A DNA stretch of 64,000 bases, from positions 4,712,001 through 4,776,000 of the forward strand of contig NZ_CP084561.1 of assembly GCF_021789315.1 (NCBI RefSeq), in the 5' to 3' direction. Each line of letters opens with the position of its first letter. Position 1 is the first letter of the stretch. The notes below the pieces were generated by a model, which worked only from the letters and a program-made list of their open reading frames with translations, was not told where the DNA came from and ran no database searches. The DNA comes from Arthrobacter sp. FW305-BF8. GTDB taxonomy: Bacteria > Actinomycetota > Actinomycetes > Actinomycetales > Micrococcaceae. This document shows positions 25,060 through 33,569 of this stretch, one piece after another. The position numbers and the translations under genes were made by a program.

Positions 25060-25145
25060 GGAACGATCGTGCCGGTTTGTAGGTTGCTCCTACGCTACGC
25101 CTGACCGCCGCGGGGGCACAACGACCGGATCGGAACGATCGTCCC
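25060..25145. promoter_or_regulatory. HipB operator pair
   Basis: GGAACGATCGTGCC (25060-25073) and GGAACGATCGTCCC (25132-25145) share the palindromic core ACGATCGT and lie 72 bases apart, upstream of hipB. Between them is a smaller inverted repeat GTAGG-TTGCT-CCTAC (25079-25093). Repeated operators spaced by several helical turns fit cooperative HipBA binding or looping. The distal box may also affect the divergent GntR gene. Confidence 0.8.
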
Positions 25146-25209
25146 GATCAGGTACCGCACCCTCTCCGGGCACCCCGACTTTCATGTCCGGCCCCCTTCA
25201 AGGACCCGG

Positions 25210-25241
25210 TTGACACCCGCCTGTGACCCGTGCCATATTCT
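25210..25241 (+). promoter_or_regulatory. Promoter of the asparagine operon regulator (leaderless)
   Basis: TTGACA at 25210-25215, an 18-base spacer, then CATATT at 25234-25239. A start site about 7 bases later coincides with GTG 25247, so the transcript would be leaderless. An upstream GTG at 25223 falls inside the spacer and is unlikely to be used. Confidence 0.65.
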
Positions 25242-25246
25242 TAACC

Positions 25247-25963
25247 GTGAACCTGTCAGACAGCCGGACAGCCGGACCACAAAGCGGAGCGCCCACCTTT
25301 CCGTTGGCGCGCCTCAGCGCAGCCGAAGCTGTCTTCAACGCCATCCGCAGCGACATCCGGAGCGGCGCGCTGGCCGTCGGCGCCAAGCTCAGTTCCGAAG
25401 CATCTTTGGCCTCGCAGTACGGCGTCAGCCGCTCGGTGATCCGCGAGGCCCTGCGTTCCTGCACTGCCCTCGGCCTGACCGTCACCAAGACCGGCCGCGG
25501 CACGTTCGTCGTCGCCGACCACGTGGCCAACGACCTCGTCCTGGGCCAGTTCTCGGCACGGGACCTCACGGAGGCCCGGCCACACATCGAAGTCCCCGCC
25601 GCCGGCCTCGCCGCCGAGCGCCGCACCACCGAGGACCTGGAAATCCTCCGCGGCATGATGGCGTCCATGGCTGCGGAGACCGATCCAGAAGCCTGGGTGG
25701 CCCTCGATTCCAGCTTCCATGCAGCCATCGCCCGCGCCAGTGGCAACAAGGTGTTCGAAAGCGTGGTGGCTGATATCCGGGACGCCCTCGCCCACCAGTC
25801 CGAAACCCTCAACATGGTGGCCGACCGCCAGCACGCCTCCGACGTCGAGCACCACGTCATCCTGGACGCCATCGAAGCCGGGTCCGCTGCAGACGCCAGC
25901 GCCGCCATGGCTGAGCACCTGCGCGCCGTCGGTGCGGCGCTCGACTCCATCCTTAATCAATAA
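25247..25963 (+). CDS. GntR/FadR family regulator of the asparagine operon
   Basis: 238 residues from GTG 25247 (leaderless start). The winged HTH spans about residues 20-90 ('AVFNAIRSDIRSGAL', 'SEASLASQYGVSRSVIREALRS'). The FCD effector domain includes 'DSSFHAAIARASGN' and 'HHVILDAIEAGSAADASAAMAEHL' with the metal-binding His/Asp set. It precedes asparaginase, aspartase and permease genes in the same direction, so it probably senses aspartate, asparagine or a related acid. It diverges from hipB across the 25060-25145 operator region. Confidence 0.85.
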   Translation: MNLSDSRTAGPQSGAPTFPLARLSAAEAVFNAIRSDIRSGALAVGAKLSSEASLASQYGVSRSVIREALRSCTALGLTVTKTGRGTFVVADHVANDLVLGQFSARDLTEARPHIEVPAAGLAAERRTTEDLEILRGMMASMAAETDPEAWVALDSSFHAAIARASGNKVFESVVADIRDALAHQSETLNMVADRQHASDVEHHVILDAIEAGSAADASAAMAEHLRAVGAALDSILNQ

Positions 25964-26054
25964 AACCCCGGCCAGTAACGGCCCCAGCCTTCCCCGGCAC
26001 CAGCCACACCCGACTCAACACATCAACACATCAACACCCACAGCAGAGGACACC

Positions 26055-27116
26055 ATGCCTTCCCCCGCCATGCCGGCAAGCCACTCCCTTTCCGCGCCTC
26101 CCGCACCAGCAGCGATCCTGCCGCGTCATGAGCCTCTCGCCTTCCAAACCCGCGACGGGCTGGTCGAAAGCGTCCACTACGGCTCCCTGATCGCCACCGC
26201 CGCCGACGGCCGCACCCTGCTCTCCGCGGGCGAACCCGAGGCCGCCTTCTACCCCCGGTCCTCGCTCAAGCCCCTGCAGTCCGTGGCCATGGTCCGGGCG
26301 GGACTTGACCTGCCTGCCGACCTGCTGGCCCTCACTGCCGCCAGCCACTCCGGCGCAGCCCGCCACCTCGACGGCGCCAGCCGCATCCTGGAACTCCACG
26401 GGCTCACGCCCGCAGCTCTCGAAAACAGCACCGACCTTCCCTACGGCGTCCGCGAGCGCGAGCAGTGGCTGCGCGACGGCGGCCGGCCCACGCAGCTGGC
26501 CCAGAACTGCTCCGGCAAGCATGCTGCCATGGCCGCCACCTGCGTCATCAACGGCTGGCCCGTGCAGGGCTACCTCGGCCCCTCCCACCCGCTGCAGAAG
26601 CTTGTGGCCGAAACTGTCACCGACCTGACCGGTGAGGAACCCGCCGGCATCAGCACCGACGGCTGCGGCACCCCGCTGTTCGCCCTCACCCTCGCCGGCA
26701 TGGTCCGCGCCTTCGGCCGCCTCGCCTCGGCCGAACTTGCCGACGGTGCGTCCGCCCCCGAAAGCCCGGAAGCCGCCGTCGCACATGCCATGCGCCGCCA
26801 CCCGGACATGGTGGCGGGCGAGGGCCGCGACGTCACGGAGCTCATGCGCCTCCTGCCCGGCGCCCTGGCGAAGGACGGCTTCGAAGGCGTCCAGCTGGTG
26901 GGGCTGCCGGACGGACGCGCCATCGCCGTCAAGATTTCCGACGGCGGTGACCGGGCCCGGATGCCAGTCACCGTCCGCGCGCTGGAAGCGCTCGACGTCG
27001 ACACCTCCGCTCTTGGGGGCATCGCCACCGGCGCGGTCCTCGGCGGCGGCCGCCAAGTGGGCCTGCTGCAGGCCGCAGACTTTTCCTCCCTGTCCCCGAC
27101 CGACGACGTTCTTTAA
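26055..27116 (+). CDS. L-asparaginase, class 3 (Rhizobium etli ReAII type)
   Basis: 353 residues from ATG 26055 (AGAGGAC upstream). It belongs to the asparaginase II family PF06089, unrelated to E. coli AnsA/AnsB. The double Ser-Lys active site is recognisable: 'RSSLKPLQ' (S-x-x-K), 'ASHSGAARHLDG' (second Ser) and 'VKISDGGDRARM' (second Lys). The zinc-site residues appear in 'NCSGKHAAM' (Cys, Lys) and 'STDGCGTPLFAL' (Cys). It hydrolyses L-Asn to L-Asp and ammonia in the cytoplasm. Aspartase starts 9 bases after the stop, so the product passes directly to the next enzyme. Confidence 0.9.
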   Translation: MPSPAMPASHSLSAPPAPAAILPRHEPLAFQTRDGLVESVHYGSLIATAADGRTLLSAGEPEAAFYPRSSLKPLQSVAMVRAGLDLPADLLALTAASHSGAARHLDGASRILELHGLTPAALENSTDLPYGVREREQWLRDGGRPTQLAQNCSGKHAAMAATCVINGWPVQGYLGPSHPLQKLVAETVTDLTGEEPAGISTDGCGTPLFALTLAGMVRAFGRLASAELADGASAPESPEAAVAHAMRRHPDMVAGEGRDVTELMRLLPGALAKDGFEGVQLVGLPDGRAIAVKISDGGDRARMPVTVRALEALDVDTSALGGIATGAVLGGGRQVGLLQAADFSSLSPTDDVL

Positions 27117-27125
27117 GGACTGCAC

Positions 27126-28559
27126 ATGACCGAAACCCAAACCCTGCCGGACGCCCAACCCCTGTCCGATGTCCGCTCCGAGCACGACCTGCTCGGCGAC
27201 CGCGACATCCCCGCGGTCGCGTACTGGGGTGTCCACACACTCCGTGCTGTGGAGAACTTCCCTATCACCGGGCAGCCGCTCTCCAGCAACATGCACCTGG
27301 TCCGCGGCCTCGCCGCCGTGAAAATGGCCGCGGCACGCACCAACCTTGAACTTGGGCTGCTGGACCCCGAACGCGCCGCGGCCATCGAACAGGCCTGTGC
27401 CGACGTAATGGACGGCGAACTCAGCGAGCAGTTCGTCGTCGATGTGATCCAGGGCGGCGCGGGAACGTCGTCGAACATGAACGCCAACGAGGTCATCGCC
27501 AACCGGGCCCTGGAAATCCTTGGCCATCCCAAGGGCGACTACGCGCGGCTGCACCCCAACGACCACGTCAACCTCAGCCAGTCCACGAACGATGTGTACC
27601 CCACCGCGGTGAAGCTCGGCACGATCTTCGCTGCCCGTGAGCTGCTCTCCGCGCTGGCGGAGCTGGAGGAATCGTTCGCGGAAAAGGCCATGGAGTTCCG
27701 CACCGTGGTGAAAATGGGCCGCACCCAGCTCCAGGACGCCGTGCCCATGACCCTGGGCCAGGAATTCGGCACCTACGCCGTGACCATCGGCGAGGACCGG
27801 CAGCGGCTGGCCGAGGCTGACCTTCTCATCCACGAGATCAACCTCGGCGCCACCGCGATCGGCACCGGGCTGAACGCCCCCGCCGGCTACGCCGAGGCCG
27901 CCTGCCGGCACCTGGCCGAGATCACCGGTCTGCCCCTGGTCACCGCCGTCGACCTCATCGAGGCCACCCAGGACGTGGGCGCGTTCGTCCACCTCTCCGG
28001 CGTGCTCAAGCGCGTGGCCGTCAAACTGTCCAAGATCTGCAACGACCTCCGCCTGCTCTCCTCCGGACCGCGCGCCGGCCTCGGCGAGATCAACCTCCCT
28101 GCCGTCCAGTCCGGATCCTCCATCATGCCCGGCAAGATCAACCCGGTGATCCCGGAAGTGGTCAGCCAGGTGGCCTACGAGGTCATCGGCAACGACGTCA
28201 CCATCACCATGGCCGCCGAAGCCGGGCAGCTCCAGCTCAACGCCTTCGAACCCATCATTGTGCACAGCCTGCACAAGAGCATCTCGCACCTCGAAGCAGC
28301 CTGCCGCACGCTCACGGCCCGCTGCGTCCGCGGCATCACCGCAAACACCGAACGGCTGCGCCTCACCGTGGAACAGTCCATCGGCCTGGTCACCGCCCTC
28401 AACCCCCACCTCGGCTACGCCACCGCCACGGCCATTGCCCAGGAAGCACTGGCCACCGGCAAGGGGGTGGCCGAACTGGTCCTCGAACACGGCCTGCTCA
28501 CCGAAGCCCAGCTGCAGGAGCTCCTCAGCCCCGAACGCCTGGCGAACCTCAGCAAGTAA
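27126..28559 (+). CDS. aspA: Aspartate ammonia-lyase
   Basis: 477 residues, AAGGACT before the ATG. The family signature 'GSSIMPGKINPV' near residue 330 contains the catalytic Ser of the mobile SS loop. 'GAGTSSNMNANEVIANRA' and 'HPNDHVNLSQSTNDVYPTA' are the other conserved substrate-binding regions. 'GRTQLQDAVPMTLGQEFG' separates aspartase from fumarase less clearly, but the asparaginase neighbour supports aspartase. It converts L-aspartate to fumarate and ammonia, feeding the TCA cycle. It is the third gene of the asparagine operon. Confidence 0.92.
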   Translation: MTETQTLPDAQPLSDVRSEHDLLGDRDIPAVAYWGVHTLRAVENFPITGQPLSSNMHLVRGLAAVKMAAARTNLELGLLDPERAAAIEQACADVMDGELSEQFVVDVIQGGAGTSSNMNANEVIANRALEILGHPKGDYARLHPNDHVNLSQSTNDVYPTAVKLGTIFAARELLSALAELEESFAEKAMEFRTVVKMGRTQLQDAVPMTLGQEFGTYAVTIGEDRQRLAEADLLIHEINLGATAIGTGLNAPAGYAEAACRHLAEITGLPLVTAVDLIEATQDVGAFVHLSGVLKRVAVKLSKICNDLRLLSSGPRAGLGEINLPAVQSGSSIMPGKINPVIPEVVSQVAYEVIGNDVTITMAAEAGQLQLNAFEPIIVHSLHKSISHLEAACRTLTARCVRGITANTERLRLTVEQSIGLVTALNPHLGYATATAIAQEALATGKGVAELVLEHGLLTEAQLQELLSPERLANLSK

Positions 28560-28599
28560 CAAGATTCCTTCCCCCAACAGGAAATCAAAGGACTCCCCA

Positions 28600-30117
28600 A
28601 TGAGTAACCAACCCATCACAGACCACACGGTTCCGGCCCAGGCCCATGCCACCGAGAACCTTCTCCACGCGGAGGACAAGGGCTACCACAAGAGCCTCAA
28701 ACCGCGGCAGATCCAGATGATCGCCATCGGCGGCGCGATCGGCACCGGCCTGTTCCTCGGCGCCGGCGGCCGGCTCAACGCTGCCGGGCCATCCCTGGTC
28801 ATCGCCTACGCCGTCTGCGGCTTCTTCGCCTTCCTGATCCTGCGTGCCCTCGGTGAACTGGTGCTGCACCGGCCCTCCTCGGGCTCGTTCGTCTCCTACG
28901 CCCGTGAATTCTTCGGCGAGAAGGCAGCCTTCGTCTCGGGCTGGTTCTACTGGATCAACTGGGCCACCACCACCATTGTGGACATCACCGCAGCCGCCCT
29001 CTACATGAACTTCTTCGGCAACTACATCCCCTGGATGGCCGACGTCCCCCAGTGGGTCTGGGCACTGACCGCCCTCGTCGTCGTCCTCTGTCTGAACCTC
29101 GTTTCCGTCAAGGTGTTCGGCGAAATGGAATTCTGGTTCGCCATCATCAAGGTCGCCGCCCTCGTGGCGTTCCTCCTCATCGGCACCTACTTCGTCATCT
29201 TCGGCACCCCCGTCCCCGGCCAGGAAACCGGCTTCAGCCTCATCACCGACAACGGCGGCATCTTCCCCAACGGCCTGCTGCCCATGATCATCCTCATGCA
29301 GGGCGTCCTGTTCGCCTACGCCTCCATCGAACTCGTCGGCACCGCAGCCGGCGAAACCGAAAACCCCGAAAAGATCATGCCCAAGGCCATCAACTCCGTG
29401 GTGTTCCGCATTGCGGTGTTCTACGTCGGCTCGGTCATCCTGCTGGCCCTGCTGCTGCCCTTCACCTCCTACCAGAAGGGCGTCAGCCCCTTCGTGACGT
29501 TCTTCGGCTCGATCGGCATCCAGGGCGTGGACGTCATCATGAACCTCGTGGTCCTCACCGCAGCCCTGTCCTCCCTCAACGCCGGCCTCTACTCCACCGG
29601 CCGGATCCTGCGCTCCATGTCCGTAGCGGGCTCCGCCCCCAAGTTCGCCCAGCGCATGAACAAAGCCGGTGTCCCCTACGGCGGCATCGCCATCACCGCC
29701 GGCGTCTCCCTGCTCGGCGTCCCGCTGAACTACCTCGTCCCGTCGCAGGCCTTCGAGATCGTCCTGAACATCGCCTCCGTAGGCATCATCGTCACCTGGG
29801 CCACCATCGTCCTGTGCCAGATCCAGCTCAAGCGCTGGGCGGACAAGGGCTGGCTCAAACGCCCCTCGTTCCGGATGTTCGGCGCGCCCTACACCGGCTA
29901 CCTGTCCCTGCTGTTCCTCGTCGGCGTACTGGTCATGGTCTTCATCGACTCACCCCTCACGCTCCTGGTCACCCTCATCGCCATCGCCCTCATGGTCGCC
30001 GGCTGGTACGCCTGCCGCAAACGGATCCACGAGATCGCCGAAGCCCGCGAAGGCTTCACCGGCATGTCCCCCGTCATCGCCAACCGCCCCGGCCCGGGCG
30101 GCGCGGACCGGATCTAA
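28600..30117 (+). CDS. ansP: Amino acid permease, probable asparagine/aspartate transporter (APC family)
   Basis: 505 residues from ATG 28600 (AAAGGACT upstream). Twelve transmembrane segments are expected. 'KPRQIQMIAIGGAIGTGLFLGAG' is the APC helix-1 signature with the unwound GAIGTG substrate site, and 'GELVLHRPSSGSFVSYAREFFGEKAAFVSGWFYW' resembles the AnsP/GabP/CycA group. Placement after asparaginase and aspartase supports asparagine uptake; the symbol is by context. It is followed by the 25-bp-stem hairpin at 30154-30209, which closes the operon. Confidence 0.85.
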   Translation: MSNQPITDHTVPAQAHATENLLHAEDKGYHKSLKPRQIQMIAIGGAIGTGLFLGAGGRLNAAGPSLVIAYAVCGFFAFLILRALGELVLHRPSSGSFVSYAREFFGEKAAFVSGWFYWINWATTTIVDITAAALYMNFFGNYIPWMADVPQWVWALTALVVVLCLNLVSVKVFGEMEFWFAIIKVAALVAFLLIGTYFVIFGTPVPGQETGFSLITDNGGIFPNGLLPMIILMQGVLFAYASIELVGTAAGETENPEKIMPKAINSVVFRIAVFYVGSVILLALLLPFTSYQKGVSPFVTFFGSIGIQGVDVIMNLVVLTAALSSLNAGLYSTGRILRSMSVAGSAPKFAQRMNKAGVPYGGIAITAGVSLLGVPLNYLVPSQAFEIVLNIASVGIIVTWATIVLCQIQLKRWADKGWLKRPSFRMFGAPYTGYLSLLFLVGVLVMVFIDSPLTLLVTLIAIALMVAGWYACRKRIHEIAEAREGFTGMSPVIANRPGPGGADRI

Positions 30118-30153
30118 CCCGGCAACTTCTTTCCCGGCAAGACAGCGCCACTG

Positions 30154-30209
30154 AGCGCGAACGGACACATGTGGCCCCACTCCAGGGGCCACATGTGTCC
30201 GTTCGCGCT
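30154..30209. terminator. Very long perfect hairpin (25-bp stem) after ansP
   Basis: Positions 30154-30178 pair perfectly with 30185-30209 around a six-base loop. The stem begins AGCGCGAACGGACAC. It lies 36 bases after the ansP stop. A related element sits at 42158-42224. There is no U-tract, and the stem is far longer than a usual intrinsic terminator. Confidence 0.8.
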
Positions 30210-30530
30210 TAAGCGGTTTCGGTCATTGACGGCCGTTGGGTGCCGGAGTAATTTACGACTAGCTGTGCTGAAAGCGCTGGGCCACAGGCCCTAAACCGTC
30301 GAGACGGGGACGAACCTCGTGTCTGAATCACGCCAAGGCAAACCGCGCGACGCTGCCGCCCTGCCAAGGTGCATCCGGTCTCCGCCGCTGTGGACGTCCT
30401 GCCCGGACTACTGCGCCTCCAAGAGCAAGAGGTTGGGCCCGCACCGGCTGCAAAGACAATCACCCGGCGCGGCCATGCGGCCGCCCCCAGATACCGGGGT
30501 GTGTGCCCCCGGATGAATCGGGAGTAAACC
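30210..30530 (+). other. Long leader region of the berberine-bridge-type oxidase gene
   Basis: About 320 bases without a convincing gene; a 65-codon frame at 30319-30516 has no ribosome site and poor coding character. It contains small hairpins: GGGCC-ACA-GGCCC (30279-30291) and CCGGGG paired with CCCCGG (30494-30512), the latter just before the ribosome site. I do not recognise a riboswitch class. Confidence 0.4.
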
Positions 30531-31907
30531 GTGGACAACAGTTCCTTCCAGGCCCTCCAGGAGAAAGTACGGGGCCAAGTCATCACGAGCGACCAGGCGG
30601 ACTACGACGATGCACGGGCCGTCTTCAACGGAATGATCGACAAACGCCCCGCGGCCGTCCTGCGCGTGTCGCAGGTCGCGGACGTCATCGCCGGCGTGAA
30701 TTTCGCCCGTGACACAGGCCTGGACCTGGCGCTGCGCGGCGGCGGCCACAGCGCGCCCGGGTTCGGGACCTGCGACGGCGGCCTCGTCATCGACTTCACA
30801 GGCTGCCGGGGGGTGCGCGTGGACCCTGCCAATGGCACGGCACGAGCCGAAGCCGGAACGACATGGGCGGACTTCAATCACGCCACGGGCGCATTCGGCC
30901 TCGCCACCACCGGAGGCATCATTGGATCAACGGGCGTTGCGGGACTAACGCTCGGCGGAGGCATCGGCTACCTCGCCCGGAAGTACGGACTGTCGTGCGA
31001 CAACCTCAAGTCCGCTGACGTGGTGACTGCGGACGGGAAGTTTTTGGTCGCCAGCACCACTGAAAATGACGACCTCTTTTGGGCGCTTCGCGGCGGGACC
31101 GGCAACTTCGGCGTCGTGACTTCCTTTGAGTTCAACCTGCACCCCGTGGATGTTCTCTACGGGGGAGTGATCATTTACCTTCTGGAGCACGCCGACGCTG
31201 TGGCACGGCTCTACAGGGATTACATCGCCACGGCACCGGAGGAAATGGGCGTCTTCCTGGGCTTCCACCAAGGCCCGCCGGTCCCGTTCCTGCCAGAGGA
31301 GTACCACGGGAAGCCCGTGGTGGTGCTGGTGGGCGGCTGGGCGGGCCCCCACAATGAGGGCGAGCGTCAATGGCAGCCGTTCCTTGACGTTGCGCCTGTC
31401 GCCGGCTCCTTCCTTGGCCCCCTGCCCTACACAGTTCTCAACACGCTCTTCGACCCGTTCTACCCGAAAGGCCTGCAGGCATATTGGAAGTCAGAGTTCC
31501 TGCCCGTTCTGAGCGATGACGTCGTCCATGTGGCTGAGAAGTTCGGCGAAGGCATTCCCAGCGTCCAGACGGCCAACCACTTCTACCCGATTGACGGGGC
31601 CGTCCAGCGGGTCGGGCGGGACGAGACCGCATTTCCGTACCGCGACGTCAACTTCGCCGTCGACATTGCCTGCCACTGGGAGGATCCGGCCCACAACGAA
31701 GCCAACAAGAAGTGGGTGCGCGATTACTACGCAGAGCTCCACCCCCTCGGATCCGGTGCGGGCTACGTGAACTTCCTCGACGCCGACGACCAGACACACA
31801 TCAAGGACACCTACGCGGGGAACTACGCCCGCCTCGCCGAGGTCAAGGCCAAGTACGATCCCGGCAACCTGTTCCACGTCAACCAAAACATCAAGCCGGC
31901 CGGCTGA
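30531..31907 (+). CDS. FAD-linked oxidase, berberine bridge enzyme family
   Basis: 458 residues from GTG 30531 (GGGAG upstream). The PP-loop FAD domain has 'LALRGGGHSAPGFGTCDGGLVIDF'; H73 is the expected covalent FAD-binding His. 'LTLGGGIGYLARKYGLSCDN' covers the second site but lacks the Cys at the usual position of bicovalent members, so a single covalent link is likely. The C-terminal BBE segment 'YDPGNLFHVNQNIKP' is intact. Family members oxidise oligosaccharides, alkaloids or alcohols. No signal peptide is visible. It is a single gene with a long leader. Confidence 0.9.
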   Translation: MDNSSFQALQEKVRGQVITSDQADYDDARAVFNGMIDKRPAAVLRVSQVADVIAGVNFARDTGLDLALRGGGHSAPGFGTCDGGLVIDFTGCRGVRVDPANGTARAEAGTTWADFNHATGAFGLATTGGIIGSTGVAGLTLGGGIGYLARKYGLSCDNLKSADVVTADGKFLVASTTENDDLFWALRGGTGNFGVVTSFEFNLHPVDVLYGGVIIYLLEHADAVARLYRDYIATAPEEMGVFLGFHQGPPVPFLPEEYHGKPVVVLVGGWAGPHNEGERQWQPFLDVAPVAGSFLGPLPYTVLNTLFDPFYPKGLQAYWKSEFLPVLSDDVVHVAEKFGEGIPSVQTANHFYPIDGAVQRVGRDETAFPYRDVNFAVDIACHWEDPAHNEANKKWVRDYYAELHPLGSGAGYVNFLDADDQTHIKDTYAGNYARLAEVKAKYDPGNLFHVNQNIKPAG

Positions 31908-32134
31908 TACCGCCTGCATCACGAGCATTTCTGCACCTCTTCAAGGGGGCCGTCCGCATCTCCGCCGCACCAGTCGGTGGGCGTGCGTGGGGACAGCCGC
32001 AGAAAGTGGTGCAGAAATGCCCTTCGCCCTCCGCCGGGAAGGTTCCTTCTGCCGCCATTCGGCCTACCATGGAGGCATCCGGGGTGAGGCCCGCGATGAG
32101 CGGTGCCTCCACGGTGCGTCGAAGGGCCGGACGA

Positions 32135-33505
32135 ATGGACGTCGTTGTCATCGAAACCCCGCAGCTCGGGGACCGCAGCTACCTGGTCCATGACGGCCGC
32201 GTCGCGCTGGTGGTCGATGCCCAGCGGGACACCGACCGCATCGAGGAGGCCGCGAGGAGCGCCGGGGTGCGGATCACCCACGTGGCCGAGACCCACGTCC
32301 ACAACGACTACCTCACCGGCGGCCTGATCCTCGCCCGCGCCCACGGAGCCAAGTACCTGGTGAACGCCGCGGACCAGGTTGCCTATGAGCGCGAGCCGGT
32401 TGAAGACGGCCAAACCCTGCAGATTGGCGCTCTCACGCTCCGAGCCGTGGCCACGCCCGGGCACACCCACACGCACCTGTCCTACATCGTCACGGACGGT
32501 CCGGGCAGGGCCGTATTTTCCGGCGGCAGCCTGCTCTTCGGCTCCGTTGGCCGCACCGATCTTCTCGGTCCCCGAGACACCGCCGGCCTGGCACGGGACC
32601 AGCACGCGTCGGTCCACCGGCTCGCGGACGAGGCCGGACCCGATGCTGCCCTCTATCCCACCCACGGGTTTGGCTCGTTCTGCTCGGTCGGACCGGCCAC
32701 CCGCGCGGAGACGTCGACCATTGCCGAGCAGTGCGAAGGGAACCATGCACTGACGGATCCGGATCCCGAGCACTTCGCGGCCGAGCTCATGGCCAATCTC
32801 TCCGCGTACCCTTCCTATTACGCCCACATGGCCCCCATCAACATGACCGGCCCCGAGCCCGCGGACCTGAGCCTGCCGGAGTCACTCGGCGCCGCTGAGC
32901 TGACGGAGCGGCTGGCGAACGGCGAATGGGTGGTCGACCTGCGCCACCGCGTGCTGTTCGCCGGCAACCACCTGCGGGGCACCGTCAGCTTCGAATACGG
33001 CTCGGGACGAAGCTTCAGTTCCTACCTCGGCTGGGTTCTCCCCTGGGGCGAAAAGCTGACGCTCGTCGGCAGCAGTGAGGATCTGCAAGATGCCATCCGC
33101 GACCTTTCCCGCATCGGCATCGAGCGCCCCGATGCCGCGGTGGGAACAGAACCCGGCGAACTGGCCCCGGGAGCTCCCGTCGCCTCTTATCCCCGCGCCG
33201 GCTGGCCCGCCGTCGTTCATGAAAAGCCCGACGGCGACCCCGTGCTGGACGTACGCCGCAGCGACGAGTTTGCCGCCTCGCACGTGGCAGGCGCCATTAA
33301 CGTGCCACTGCACGAACTGCTGGCCCGTCTGGCGGAACTGCCCGCCGGGTGCCTCTGGGTGCACTGCGCCACCGGCTACCGCGCCGGCGTCGCGGCCAGC
33401 CTGCTGCAGCGGGCAGGGCGGGACGTGGTCCAGATCGATGCCCGGTTCCGGGACGCCGCGGCCGCCGGGGTCGCCCTGCAGATGAAGCCGCTGCAGCGGG
33501 GGTGA
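32135..33505 (+). CDS. MBL-fold protein fused to rhodanese domains (persulfide dioxygenase-like)
   Basis: 456 residues from ATG 32135 (GAAGGG upstream; an in-frame ATG at 32096 is possible). Residues 1-230 form an ETHE1/BlaH-like MBL domain with 'THVHNDY' (H54, H56, D58) and 'ATPGHTHTH' (H110). At the place of the ETHE1 metal-ligand Asp ('TGD') this protein has 'SGGSLLFGSVGRTD' with Gly131. Two rhodanese domains follow; the first lacks Cys, the second has an active-site loop 'HCATGYR' with C411. It may handle glutathione- or low-molecular-weight-thiol persulfides. A universal stress gene follows. Confidence 0.85.
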   Translation: MDVVVIETPQLGDRSYLVHDGRVALVVDAQRDTDRIEEAARSAGVRITHVAETHVHNDYLTGGLILARAHGAKYLVNAADQVAYEREPVEDGQTLQIGALTLRAVATPGHTHTHLSYIVTDGPGRAVFSGGSLLFGSVGRTDLLGPRDTAGLARDQHASVHRLADEAGPDAALYPTHGFGSFCSVGPATRAETSTIAEQCEGNHALTDPDPEHFAAELMANLSAYPSYYAHMAPINMTGPEPADLSLPESLGAAELTERLANGEWVVDLRHRVLFAGNHLRGTVSFEYGSGRSFSSYLGWVLPWGEKLTLVGSSEDLQDAIRDLSRIGIERPDAAVGTEPGELAPGAPVASYPRAGWPAVVHEKPDGDPVLDVRRSDEFAASHVAGAINVPLHELLARLAELPAGCLWVHCATGYRAGVAASLLQRAGRDVVQIDARFRDAAAAGVALQMKPLQRG

Positions 33506-33569
33506 CCCGTCTGTCCGTGGCCGGTGACCCGGTCGAAAATGCAAAGTCTAGGTTGAAAGGAGAACAACA

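Noticed and set aside
26031..28679. An 882-codon open frame on the minus strand opposite the asparaginase and aspartase genes
   Set aside because: It is antisense to two enzymes with intact active sites, shows low-complexity Gly/Val/His/Gln composition and no family resemblance. Long antisense frames are expected at this GC content.
30319..30516. Small protein of 65 residues before the oxidase gene
   Set aside because: No ribosome site, irregular composition, and it overlaps hairpin-forming leader sequence.
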